DNA of 64,000 nt from Bosea sp. BIWAKO-01 (GTDB lineage: Bacteria; Pseudomonadota; Alphaproteobacteria; Rhizobiales; Beijerinckiaceae), in NCBI RefSeq assembly GCF_001748145.1, contig NZ_BCQA01000001.1:1240001-1304000 (forward strand). Reading direction: 5' to 3'. Of this stretch, positions 56,181 to 64,000 are shown piece by piece. The notes under the pieces are model-generated. The model had not been told where the DNA came from, ran no database searches, and was given only the letters and a program-made list of their open reading frames with translations. The stretch's first letter is position 1. Each line of letters opens with the position of its first letter. A program made the translations under genes and the position numbers.

Positions 56181-56249
56181 TCCGCCTGTGGCGTACAGGG
56201 CTCACTGGGTTGAGAAACCGTTCACCAAACGGGTCGCATTTGATCGGTC

Positions 56250-57380
56250 ATGCGACGCGTTCATCTCGCCCTCTTCGCGCTCGGCGTCATCGGCGCCACT
56301 GGCCTTGCCGGCTGCGGCAAGTTCCAGAAAGCACAGCGCGCCGCCTGGCGGGACCAGGCGGAAGCCGCCTGCATGGCCTCCCGTCAGGTCCCGCTCTCGT
56401 CCTATGTCAGCCTGCGCGAGAAGCCGATCGACGGGCCGGGCACCTGCGGCATGACCAGGCCGCTCCGTGTCTCCGCCTTCTCGGGTGGTTCGGTTCACCT
56501 CACCAGCAATGCCACGCTCGGGTGCCCCATCGTCGCCACCACCGACAAGTGGCTGGCCGAAGTGGTGCAGCCAGCGGCGCAGAACGTCCTCGGCGCCCAG
56601 GTGATCGAGCTCAGGGCAGGCTCCTATTCCTGTCGTGCGATGAACAACGGCACCGGCACCAGCCGCACATCCGAGCATGCCTTCGGCAATGCCGTCGACG
56701 TATTCTCCTTCCGGCTGAATGACGGGCGCAACATCACCGTCAAGGACGGCTGGCACGGCTCGCCCGAAGAGCAGGCCTTCCTGCGCGAAGTTTTCGTCGG
56801 CGCCTGCCAGCAGTTTTCGACCGTGCTCGGGCCGGGTGCGGACATGTTCCATTACGATCACTTCCACATCGATCTGGCGCGCCACGCCAAGGGCCGGCAG
56901 ATCTGCAAGCCGGTGATCAAGTACACCCCGAACTACAACCTGCCGCCGCCGGACCCGGCACGCACCTACACGACCGCGCAGAAGTCCATGCGCGACAACC
57001 TTCCGCCCATGGTGGCAGGTGGCTCAGGCAGCATGTTGCGGCAGCCCAGCGACGGCTTGCGCCCCCCCGGTGCGGTCTACAGTGGCTATCCCGTCGCAAA
57101 CCATCAGGGCGGCCAGAGCCTCGATGCGCAGCGACGCTACCTCGACGCGCAGCCGCTCAACCCGCCGCGCTACCGACCGGAAACGCCACCGAGCGCTGCC
57201 CAAGGCCCGCTGATGCTGCCAGGCTCGGTCCCCCCGACCGAAGAGTTGATCGTCGGTGATGACGAGGGCAACGGCGTCTTGGACATGCAGGGCGAGGAGC
57301 AGGCACAGCCTCAGATCTCGCCAGGCAACGATCCCTTTGCCTATGGCCGGGCGCCGACCGGCAGCGGCCGGCGCTACTGA
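56250..57380 (+). CDS. Extensin-like C-terminal-domain lipoprotein
   Basis: The 376-residue protein has a lipobox LAGC at 19-22, so Cys22 should be acylated. The extensin-like-C domain (about 35-215) carries HAFGNAVDVF and HYDHFHIDLA. These resemble the zinc-binding motifs of LAS/MepA murein peptidases (HxxxxxxD and HxH). The last 150 residues are Pro/Gln/Gly-rich and probably disordered. A role in wall remodelling is inferred. It converges on mepA, 8 bp away, which shares the enzyme class. Confidence 0.82.
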   Translation: MRRVHLALFALGVIGATGLAGCGKFQKAQRAAWRDQAEAACMASRQVPLSSYVSLREKPIDGPGTCGMTRPLRVSAFSGGSVHLTSNATLGCPIVATTDKWLAEVVQPAAQNVLGAQVIELRAGSYSCRAMNNGTGTSRTSEHAFGNAVDVFSFRLNDGRNITVKDGWHGSPEEQAFLREVFVGACQQFSTVLGPGADMFHYDHFHIDLARHAKGRQICKPVIKYTPNYNLPPPDPARTYTTAQKSMRDNLPPMVAGGSGSMLRQPSDGLRPPGAVYSGYPVANHQGGQSLDAQRRYLDAQPLNPPRYRPETPPSAAQGPLMLPGSVPPTEELIVGDDEGNGVLDMQGEEQAQPQISPGNDPFAYGRAPTGSGRRY

Positions 57381-57388
57381 GAGCAGCG

Positions 57389-58336
57389 TCAGCGCGAAAC
57401 CAGCACCTGCCGGCATTCAGCCGGCAGTGCATCGAGGGACATCGGCGGCTTCGGTTTGGGCTTCGGTCCCGGGCGCGGCTTGGGCGGATTGAAGATCGCC
57501 TTGTATTGCCGCTCGACCCAGCCGGTCAGTTCCGCGCCGCAGCCGTCGCCAAAATTCGGCGGCTCCTGGCCGGAGCACCCCTCCATTCCCGCCGGACAGC
57601 TCAGCCGGATATGGAAATGATAGTTATGGCCCCACATCGGCCTGACCTTCTCGAGCCATGAGCGATCCGCACCGGCCTCGCGGCACAATGCAACCTTGAG
57701 TGCGGGGTTGACGAAGATGCGCTCGACACGCGGTTCGGCAGCCACGGACTTGATCAGCTTGGTATGGGCGGGCGTCCAGTTCTTCGGGTCGACATCGCGC
57801 CAGTCGGCTCGCGCCATGTTCACCGCCGACATATTCTCGCGCGCGTCACTGTCGAGGCGCTGCTTCGGCATCGGCGTGAGCCAGACATCGGCATCGAGGC
57901 CGATCTGGTGCGAAGCATGGCCGGTCAGCATCGGGCCGCCGCGCGGCTGGGAGATGTCGCCAACCAGCAGGCCGGGCCAGCCGTTGATCCTGGGGACGTT
58001 GCGGGCGAGCGCCTCCAGATAGGAAATCAGCGCTGGGTGGCCCCAATTGCGGTTCCGGGCCAGCCGCATCACCTGCCAACTTTCGCCGTCGACCGGCATC
58101 GCCGTCGCACCGGCGAGACACCCCCTCGCATAGGAGCCGATGGCACGGGCCTGCATGCTGGCCGGCGTCGTCTTCTGCCCGAACAGGGCGCGCGCCGCCT
58201 CGGGAAAGGCCGCGATATTGGCAGCCCGGCGCTTGGCTTCCTCCTCCGCAGTCGATTGCGCATGCACGACCGGCGCAGTCAGCGCGGCCAGGAGCAAGAC
58301 GGAGAAGGCCAGGAGCGGACGATTCGGACGGTGCAT
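57389..58336 (-). CDS. mepA: Penicillin-insensitive murein endopeptidase MepA
   Basis: The 315-residue LAS-family metallopeptidase has a signal peptide (1-26, VVHAQ), GHASHQIGLDADVW (zinc His about 143, Asp about 150) and HNYHFHIRL near the end. It cleaves D-Ala-mDAP and mDAP-mDAP cross-links. A proline/lysine-rich linker and a short C-terminal tail extend it beyond E. coli MepA. The ATG at 58336 starts at the signal peptide. Confidence 0.9.
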   Translation of the reverse strand: MHRPNRPLLAFSVLLLAALTAPVVHAQSTAEEEAKRRAANIAAFPEAARALFGQKTTPASMQARAIGSYARGCLAGATAMPVDGESWQVMRLARNRNWGHPALISYLEALARNVPRINGWPGLLVGDISQPRGGPMLTGHASHQIGLDADVWLTPMPKQRLDSDARENMSAVNMARADWRDVDPKNWTPAHTKLIKSVAAEPRVERIFVNPALKVALCREAGADRSWLEKVRPMWGHNYHFHIRLSCPAGMEGCSGQEPPNFGDGCGAELTGWVERQYKAIFNPPKPRPGPKPKPKPPMSLDALPAECRQVLVSR

Positions 58337-58485
58337 TGCCCGAGAACGCCGGGTTTTCCGGACGAGGTCAAGCGAGAGAAGCGTCACAGGCGCCGGGCAT
58401 GGACAACGCCTACGGGAGGTTGCAGCCTTGGTCGCGCAGCGATCGGGCCCCCGCCCAGAACAAGATCGCGCGCCAAGGGGAGGAG

Positions 58486-59481
58486 ATGACGCTGATGACG
58501 GACGCCACGATCGACCGCCGCGCGCTGCTTGGAGGGCTTGGTGCAAGCCTGGCCTTGCCCGGTCAGGCGAGCTTCGCACAAGGCTCCTGGCCGCAGGGCC
58601 GAACCCTGAAACTCGTCGTGCCCTTCCCGCCAGCGGGTGCGACGGACGTGCTTGGGCGCCTCGTCGCCGACAAGCTGGGTCAGGCATGGGGCACAAATAT
58701 CGTCGTCGAGAACCGACCCGGTGCCGGTGGCAATATCGGCACCGATGTCGTCGCCAAGGCGGAGCCCAATGGCGACACCTTCCTGATCGTCTCCGTCGGC
58801 ATGGCGACGAACCAGTATCTCTACGCCAAGCTGAACTACGACCCGGCCAAGGATCTTGCCCCCATCACCATGGTCGCGCTGGTGCCGAACCTGCTGGTCG
58901 TCAACAAGGATCTCCCGGTCAAGGACACCGCCGAGCTCGTCGCCTATGCCAAGGCCAATCCCGGCAAGTTGACCTATGCCTCATCCGGCGTCGGGACCTC
59001 GGTCCATCTCTCCGGCGAATTGTTCCAGAAACTGACCGGCACCAAGATGGTCCACGTGCCCTATCGCGGAACCGCGCAAGCAACGCAGGACCTGATCGGC
59101 GGGCGGGTCGACCTGATCTTCGACAACATCACCCAGGCCCTCCCGCATGTCCGCTCGGGCTCGATCCGCGGCCTCGGCATCACCACGGCAAAGCGCTCGG
59201 CATCTGCTCCGGAATTCGCACCGATTGCCGAGGTCGTTCCGGGCTTCGATGTCTCCTCCTGGTTCGCGCTCTTCGCGCCGGCAAGGACACCGCAGGCCGT
59301 CATCGACAAGATCCACGCCGACACCAAGGCCGGGCTCGCCGATCCGGCGCTTCGTGCCAAGATGGACCTGCTGGCGGCAGAACCCGTCGGCAACACACCG
59401 GCAGAGCTCGGCGCGTTCCTTCAGGTCGAGATGAGGAAATGGGGCGACCTGATCCGAGAAGTCGGCGTCAAGGTCGAGTAA
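58486..59481 (+). CDS. Tripartite tricarboxylate transporter-type (Bug/TctC) binding protein
   Basis: The 331-residue periplasmic protein has a DRRALLGGLGASLALPG signal (possibly Tat). Bug-family hallmarks are VVPFPPAGATDVLGR, ENRPGAGGNIG and HVPYRGTAQATQDLIGG. Such proteins bind carboxylates for TctAB permeases, none of which is encoded here, so it is an orphan binding protein, as Bug proteins often are. AAGGGGAGG precedes the ATG; 58495 is an alternative start. Confidence 0.87.
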   Translation: MTLMTDATIDRRALLGGLGASLALPGQASFAQGSWPQGRTLKLVVPFPPAGATDVLGRLVADKLGQAWGTNIVVENRPGAGGNIGTDVVAKAEPNGDTFLIVSVGMATNQYLYAKLNYDPAKDLAPITMVALVPNLLVVNKDLPVKDTAELVAYAKANPGKLTYASSGVGTSVHLSGELFQKLTGTKMVHVPYRGTAQATQDLIGGRVDLIFDNITQALPHVRSGSIRGLGITTAKRSASAPEFAPIAEVVPGFDVSSWFALFAPARTPQAVIDKIHADTKAGLADPALRAKMDLLAAEPVGNTPAELGAFLQVEMRKWGDLIREVGVKVE

Positions 59482-59594
59482 ATCCTTCGCACGCCAGGCA
59501 TCGCCGGTTTGGAACCCTGAGCACCGGCGGGACGTTCTCCCCTCACAGACGGCGCGCCCCGGCGGCGCGCTTCACATGAGAAAGGGAGCGCGTC

Positions 59595-59768
59595 ATGTCC
59601 ACTCTTGTCATCGTATTGCTGGTCATCCTGCTGCTTGGCGGCGGCGGGTATTATGGCCATCGCAGCTACGGCAATGCCGGCCTCGGCGGTGTCGTCGGCG
59701 CCGTTCTGATGGTCGTGCTGGTGCTTTGGCTACTTGGTGCAATCGGAGGCGTGCCCGTCCGTGTCTGA
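59595..59768 (+). CDS. 57-residue DUF3309-type membrane protein
   Basis: A short frame begins MSTLVIVLLVILLLGGGGYY, followed by a small glycine-rich turn and a second hydrophobic stretch (about 32-50). This is the pattern of DUF3309 proteins common in Rhizobiales. AAAGGGAG precedes the ATG. It lies 113 bp downstream of the Bug-type gene and may be independent. Confidence 0.75.
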   Translation: MSTLVIVLLVILLLGGGGYYGHRSYGNAGLGGVVGAVLMVVLVLWLLGAIGGVPVRV

Positions 59769-59774
59769 CGGGCT

Positions 59775-60725
59775 TCAGCTGGAATTGGCGAGGTGCCAGA
59801 CCAGCATGGCCGCAGCCAGATCCTCGATCGCGGTGCCGACCGACTTGAACAGCGTGATCTCGCCATCCTCATTGGCCCCGGCGACCTCGCCGCGGCAGAG
59901 CTGAGCCAGCGTGCCGGCGACCTTGTCCGCCTCATAGGCACCGGCCTTGATCGCGACCGCAACGTCCCCGCCCTCCTTCAGGGCGGCCTCGGTATCGATG
60001 AAGACGCGCGCACGGTGCAGTGCCTCGTCATCGGCCTCGCGCATCGACAGATTGAAGGCGCCGACGAGGTCGAGATGGGCGTCGCGCTTCAGCCAGCGGC
60101 CCATGACAATGGGCTCTCGTGAAAGAGTCGCGCAGGAAATCAGGTCCGCCTGCCGTGCGTCGCCCTCCAGGTCGTCGCTGACGCGCACGGTGATCCCCTC
60201 CGCGGCCAGGGCTTCTACCACCGCCTCGCTTCCCTCGCGCCGGCGGCCCCAGATGGCGATATCCTCGAAATCGCGCACGGAGCTGTGCGCCTTGATCAGG
60301 AACGGCGCCAGGGCGCCCGACCCGACCATCAGCATGCGCTTGCCATGGGGATGCCCGAGCTTACGCGCGGCAAGCGCGGAAGCCGCAGCCGTCCGCCAGG
60401 CCGTGAGGCGCGCGCCATCAAGCGCGGCAAGCGGCGCGCCCGTCGAACCGTTCATGAGCAAGTATGTGCCCATCACGCTCGGCAGGCTCAGCGAGCCGTT
60501 CGACGGATAGACCGTGACGACCTTGGTGCCGAGGAAAGCCTCCGGCGCGGTCGGCCCGGTCCAGGCCGGCATCAGCAGAAGCGTGGCGTGATCGGCCGGC
60601 CGTTCGATCTCGTGGTGATGGCGCACAGGCGTGACGATGTCGCCGCGAAAGGCTCCGTCCAGCGCATCGATCAAGGCGGGGAAGGTGAGAAGGCGGTCGA
60701 TCTCCGCCGCTGGGATAACGCGCAT
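59775..60725 (-). CDS. Ornithine cyclodeaminase/mu-crystallin family protein
   Basis: The 316-residue Rossmann enzyme has GTKVVTVYPSN, LTAWRTAAASALAARKL and the nucleotide loop MLMVGSGALAPF. The family includes ornithine cyclodeaminase, alanine dehydrogenase and ketimine reductases, and the exact reaction is not determinable. I chose the ATG at 60725; the longer frame runs into the lapA-like gene. Confidence 0.85.
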   Translation of the reverse strand: MRVIPAAEIDRLLTFPALIDALDGAFRGDIVTPVRHHHEIERPADHATLLLMPAWTGPTAPEAFLGTKVVTVYPSNGSLSLPSVMGTYLLMNGSTGAPLAALDGARLTAWRTAAASALAARKLGHPHGKRMLMVGSGALAPFLIKAHSSVRDFEDIAIWGRRREGSEAVVEALAAEGITVRVSDDLEGDARQADLISCATLSREPIVMGRWLKRDAHLDLVGAFNLSMREADDEALHRARVFIDTEAALKEGGDVAVAIKAGAYEADKVAGTLAQLCRGEVAGANEDGEITLFKSVGTAIEDLAAAMLVWHLANSS

Positions 60726-60739
60726 CTGTCCTTCGTCAA

Positions 60740-61078
60740 TCAGCTGTTGCGGCTGGTCAAAGCCGGCAGGGCGGAATCGGGCACGGCGGCCCGCAATGAC
60801 TGCGCCTCGCTGCGCAGAGCCTCGGCCTCGCGACGATTGCGCCGAGCCGCCTTGCGATACTTGCCCTGAGCGATCCAAGAGGCGAGGCCGCCGATCAGGA
60901 CGCCGGCGGCAATCGCGGCGAGAACCACCGCGAAGAGCGGCAGATCAAAGGCCAGCGTCGGCGCGTCGCGGCTGAACGGATCGAGCGAGACGCGCACAGG
61001 AGCCCGGTTCGCGATCGAGAAGAGGACGATCGCCAAGGCGACCGGCACAAGGATCAGCGCCTTGAAGAAAGCTTTCAT
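60740..61078 (-). CDS. LapA-domain (LapA/YciS-type) inner-membrane protein
   Basis: A 112-residue protein with two hydrophobic helices (about 5-22 and 45-68) and a basic, coiled C-terminal tail. NRAPVRVSLDPF between the helices is the family mark. E. coli LapA works with LapB in LPS assembly control. It lies between ihfB and the cyclodeaminase on the same strand, and ihfB followed by lapA is a common order. Confidence 0.83.
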   Translation of the reverse strand: MKAFFKALILVPVALAIVLFSIANRAPVRVSLDPFSRDAPTLAFDLPLFAVVLAAIAAGVLIGGLASWIAQGKYRKAARRNRREAEALRSEAQSLRAAVPDSALPALTSRNS

Positions 61079-61127
61079 GGGTTTTTCCTCGCGTGCCGCA
61101 CGACCAGGCCCGACATCCGACCGGATG

Positions 61128-61412
61128 TCAGTGCTTGCCGTTCAGCCTCTGGCGAAGCTCCTTGCCGGTCTTGAAGACGGGCACGAACTTCTCTTCGACC
61201 TCGACCGCATCACCGGTGCGAGGATTGCGGCCGACCCTTGCGGCGCGGGCCTTGCGGGAGAATGCACCAAAGCCGCGCAGTTCGACACGGTCCCCTCGCC
61301 CCAGCGCCTTGACGACCTCGTCGAGGATAGCCGTGACGATGTTCTCGATATCGCGCTGGTAGAGGTGAGTGTTGCGCTCGGCGATGCGTTGAACGAGTTC
61401 AGATTTTATCAT
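61128..61412 (-). CDS. ihfB: Integration host factor beta subunit
   Basis: This 94-residue HU/IHF protein contains [20 protein letters not shown], the beta-arm with the intercalating proline. [10 protein letters not shown] is the usual IHF-beta start, so the ATG at 61412 is chosen. It pairs with IhfA to bend DNA. Confidence 0.93.
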   Translation of the reverse strand: MIKSELVQRIAERNTHLYQRDIENIVTAILDEVVKALGRGDRVELRGFGAFSRKARAARVGRNPRTGDAVEVEEKFVPVFKTGKELRQRLNGKH

Positions 61413-61440
61413 GTGTCCAATATAACCGATTGTATCAACA

Positions 61441-62409
61441 TCACTTTTCGGCGACAGGCTGCCAGAGCGCCAAGGGCGCGTCAAGCCGAAGGCCAACCGG
61501 CTGATCGGCAGCCCGCGCAAGGATCACGGCCAGGGATTCCAGACCGGCTGCCCGGGCCATCGCCTCGCCGGCGCTCCATAGGCCAAACGAGGACGACTCG
61601 TTACGGCGGCGCCAATCACGCACCGGCAAATCCTTCGCGACATTCTTCTCGCGCTCGAGCCAGGCGATCGCCTCCGGCTCGCCGCCGATCTCGTCGACCA
61701 GCTTGAGGCCGACGGCCTGCCGGCCGGAATAGACGCGGCCGTCGGATACAACGGCAATCTCGGTCTCTCCGAGCTTGCGGCGATCCCCGACAAGGCGCTT
61801 GAACCAATCGTAATTGTCCTCGACCACGCGTTGCAGAGCGGCGCGCGCCTCAGGCGAGGTCGGCTCAAAGCCGTTCGGCGCCGCCTTCAGCGGGCTCGAT
61901 TTGATTTCCTCGACCTTGACCCCGACGGTGTCGAGCAGCCGGCCGACATTGGGAATCTGGAAGAGCACGCCGATCGAGCCGACGAGCGAGGTCTGGCGTG
62001 CAACGATGCGGTCCGCGCCCATCGCCGCGATATAGCCGCCCGAGGCGGCGAGCCCGTCAACGACCGCCACCATCGGCTTCTTGGCCGCCAGACTGCGCAG
62101 CGCGATGTGCAAAGCCTCGGAGCCGCTGGTGGTGCCGCCGGGGCTGTCGATCCGAACCACGACGGCGGACGCCCGACTGTCCTCGAGCGACTTGATGAGA
62201 TCGAGCGTACGCCTGTCCCCGGAGATGAAACCCGAAATGGTGACCCGGGCGATATGCGCACGGGAGGTCGAACCGGGTGCGTTGCCGCTCCAGGCCAGCC
62301 CCGCGACAACAGCCGCCGCGATGACGCCAAGTACGGCGAGCAGGCGCCAGAGCGTCAGCTTGCGCCGCAGGTTGCGGCGGTCGGCGAGCAGGTCTGCATC
62401 GGACGACAT
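61441..62409 (-). CDS. sppA: Signal peptide peptidase SppA (36K type)
   Basis: The 322-residue Ser/Lys protease has an N-terminal membrane helix (about 22-42). The catalytic serine is in [19 protein letters not shown] and the lysine in the region of [13 protein letters not shown]. The short form has one protease domain, half of E. coli SppA. AGGAGCG before the ATG fixes the start. It lies 28 bp upstream of ihfB. Confidence 0.9.
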   Translation of the reverse strand: MSSDADLLADRRNLRRKLTLWRLLAVLGVIAAAVVAGLAWSGNAPGSTSRAHIARVTISGFISGDRRTLDLIKSLEDSRASAVVVRIDSPGGTTSGSEALHIALRSLAAKKPMVAVVDGLAASGGYIAAMGADRIVARQTSLVGSIGVLFQIPNVGRLLDTVGVKVEEIKSSPLKAAPNGFEPTSPEARAALQRVVEDNYDWFKRLVGDRRKLGETEIAVVSDGRVYSGRQAVGLKLVDEIGGEPEAIAWLEREKNVAKDLPVRDWRRRNESSSFGLWSAGEAMARAAGLESLAVILARAADQPVGLRLDAPLALWQPVAEK

Positions 62410-62494
62410 GGGGTAAACGCTCCTGTGGTCACGGACGCTGGCTGGGCCCGTGATGTAGCCTCGCCGCAGCGGCGGGGCAAGGCGACGCTCGGCC

Positions 62495-63784
62495 TCAGGC
62501 GTCGAGCGTCGCTCTTTGCCGGTCGAGCGCCAACAGGGCAAGGCCGCTTGCGACAGACCGGAAGGCATCACCAATGTGAACACGTTCCGAACCGAAGCGA
62601 CGATCGAACAGGGCACGCACGGCCGGCACATGCGATGTTCCGCCGGTCATGAAGACGGCCTCGATCGCACCGGATTCGACCTTGGCTTCGACGAGGGCAC
62701 GATCGAGCGCCGCCTCGATGGACGCGACGTCCTCGGCAATCCAGCTTTCGAAATCCGTCCGGTGGATCGTCCCCTCGATGCTGACATCCATCTGGCGGAA
62801 GTTCAGCACGGTCTCGTCCTGCGACGACAGCGCAACCTTGGCTGCTGAGACGGCGCGATAGAGTTCATAGCCAAGATCGTATTCGATCACGGTCAGCAGA
62901 TCCTCGAGCTTGCCGGGCTCGACCGCGTCGCGGATCAGCGCCTTGAGCTCGGCCATGGTCTCGCGGCTCTTCATCAGCGAGAGCCGGTGCCATTGCGCGA
63001 AGGCCGCGTGGTAATGGGCTGGTATCGGCAGCAGCTTCTCGAAGGAACGATACTGCGAGCCCTTGCCGAGCCGGGGCGAGACGGCATGTTCGATGATGCG
63101 ATAGTCAAAGGTGTCACCGGCGACGCCGACACCGGCATGCGAGAGCGGGATCGCTTCCAGCCGCCCGGTCCCGCCAGGCTCGAAGCGCATCACGGAGAAG
63201 TCGCTCGTGCCGCCGCCGAAATCGGCTACCAGCATGGTCTGGGGCGTCTTCAGGTCGCGCGCATACCAATAGGCCGCGCCGAGCGGTTCATAGGCGAAAT
63301 CGACCTTGGGCATGCCAGCCTTCGCATAGGAGGCCGACAGGCGTTTCACGGCCAGTTCCTCGTCCGGACGCTCGCCGGCGAAGACCACGGGGCGCCCCGA
63401 GATCAGTGGCGTCTCCGAAAGATCGTCGAGCCCGGCACTGAGATCGGCGAGGAAGACGCCGATCAGGTCCTCGAGCCGATACAGTTTTCCGAACAGACGC
63501 GTCTCCTGGAAGGCGCGGCTGGACAGATGCGTCTTCAACGATTGCAGAAAGCGATGCTCGGTCGTCATGCCCAGCGCCATGTCGAGCGCGTCAGGTCCGC
63601 TGACATGAACGACACGGGCCTGCGGCGGCCGCCCCTCGCGCCAGAACATCAGCGCCGAGCGGTAGGCGTCGACGGCGCCCTGCTTCGTCGTAAAGCTGCG
63701 GGTCGAAACCGAACCATCCGGCCGTGCCAGGGCGACCACGCTGTTGGTGGTGCCGAAATCGATGCCGATCGCGATGTCGTTCAT
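62495..63784 (-). CDS. Hsp70-family protein, YegD-like
   Basis: The 429-residue protein consists of an Hsp70-type ATPase domain only. Phosphate loops are IGIDFGTTNSVVAL (near 6) and LVADFGGGTSDFSVM (near 190), and the adenosine motif is FMTGGTSHVPAVR (near 375). It has no substrate-binding domain, as in YegD. AAAGGAAGC before the ATG at 63784 marks the start. Its role is not established. Confidence 0.85.
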   Translation of the reverse strand: MNDIAIGIDFGTTNSVVALARPDGSVSTRSFTTKQGAVDAYRSALMFWREGRPPQARVVHVSGPDALDMALGMTTEHRFLQSLKTHLSSRAFQETRLFGKLYRLEDLIGVFLADLSAGLDDLSETPLISGRPVVFAGERPDEELAVKRLSASYAKAGMPKVDFAYEPLGAAYWYARDLKTPQTMLVADFGGGTSDFSVMRFEPGGTGRLEAIPLSHAGVGVAGDTFDYRIIEHAVSPRLGKGSQYRSFEKLLPIPAHYHAAFAQWHRLSLMKSRETMAELKALIRDAVEPGKLEDLLTVIEYDLGYELYRAVSAAKVALSSQDETVLNFRQMDVSIEGTIHRTDFESWIAEDVASIEAALDRALVEAKVESGAIEAVFMTGGTSHVPAVRALFDRRFGSERVHIGDAFRSVASGLALLALDRQRATLDA

Positions 63785-63808
63785 GCCGCTTCCTTTCGCC
63801 GAAACAAA

Positions 63809-63836
63809 AGCCCGCGCGGATTTCTCCGCGCGGGCT
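63809..63836 (-). terminator. Rho-independent terminator of rpsA
   Basis: AGCCCGCGCGGA and TCCGCGCGGGCT pair perfectly (12 bp) around a 4-nt loop. On the minus strand the stem is followed by TTTTG. It lies 36 bp after the rpsA stop. Confidence 0.88.
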
Positions 63837-63872
63837 GATGGATGTGTCAGGCCGCGAGGCGCGGCCCGAAGA

Positions 63873-64000
63873 TCACTTCTTCTCGGTGCTGGCCTTCTTG
63901 AGGGCCGCGCCGAGGATGTCGCCAAGCGAGGCGCCGGAGTCGGACGAACCGAACTGAGCGATCGCTTCCTTCTCTTCGGCCATTTCCAGCGCCTTGATCG
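63873..64000 (-). CDS. rpsA: 30S ribosomal protein S1, C-terminal end (partial)
   Basis: The final 41 codons run in from the right edge and end ...GASLGDILGAALKKASTEKK. The segment LGDILGAALK after an acidic linker is the standard C-terminus of alphaproteobacterial S1. The rest of the gene lies outside the window. Confidence 0.85.
   Translation of the reverse strand, partial: IKALEMAEEKEAIAQFGSSDSGASLGDILGAALKKASTEKK

Overview
The window is about 64 kb of high-GC, gene-dense chromosome from an alphaproteobacterium, most likely of the Rhizobiales (Hyphomicrobiales), and Bosea or Methylobacterium relatives fit best. The basis is the gene order lptC-lptA-lptB-rpoN-hpf-ptsN, a SAM-II riboswitch (a class concentrated in Alphaproteobacteria), a CtrA-like box, two copies of a Rhizobiales-type REP-like palindrome, and an RpsA C-terminus typical of the group. 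The genus is inferred, not shown. I see no phage, insertion sequence, CRISPR array, rRNA or tRNA, and base composition looks even throughout.

Layout. 0-3.5 kb: a divergent LysR regulator, an FAD-linked oxidase and a TetR repressor. 3.6-8.7 kb: a YbhGFSR-type ABC-2 exporter, divergent from its CecR-like TetR regulator as in E. coli. 8.8-20.2 kb: a large amino-sugar and peptidoglycan-recycling island. Its left arm reads murQ, gntR, a SIS-domain deaminase and nagA with 4-nt overlaps, preceded by anmK. Its right arm is a divergent operon of a Dpp-type binding protein, two permeases, a GNAT acetyltransferase, a complete MurA and a BadF-type sugar kinase. Together these can take 1,6-anhydroMurNAc and GlcNAc to fructose-6-phosphate, with MurA as a possible exit back to wall precursors. 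The two promoter regions share a TGGWC-N6-TGGTC direct repeat, the probable operator of the GntR regulator. No ABC ATPase for the importer lies in the island.

20.2-28.3 kb: two DUF1330 genes, pyrF, a histidine phosphatase, an orphan tail-anchored protein, a FrnE-type DsbA protein, the EF-P lysylation pair epmB-epmA divergent from efp, then DUF1993, GNAT and LysE genes. 28.4-37.5 kb: gloC, a class I fumarase, ptsN, hpf, rpoN, lptBAC and a short RNase D. 37.7-43.5 kb: a DUF805 protein overlapping dapE, an orphan membrane protein behind a striking nested inverted repeat, truA, fmt, def and rmuC. 43.5-46.9 kb: an OsmC protein and an ssuABC-type transporter whose leader is a SAM-II riboswitch with its own promoter and a Shine-Dalgarno-sequestering stem. 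47-54 kb: glnD, grpE, a TRIC-type membrane protein, alkB, dapB and a Tim44-domain protein. 54-64 kb: small proteins, an amidase, an extensin-like lipoprotein facing mepA, a tripartite tricarboxylate-type binding protein, an ornithine cyclodeaminase homologue, lapA-like, ihfB, sppA, a YegD-like Hsp70 and the end of rpsA.

The points most worth following are the recycling island (embedded MurA and GNAT, no ATPase, shared operator), the SAM-II control of a sulfonate-type importer, and the nested palindrome at 39.3 kb. Functions are read from motifs and gene order; no database search was possible.
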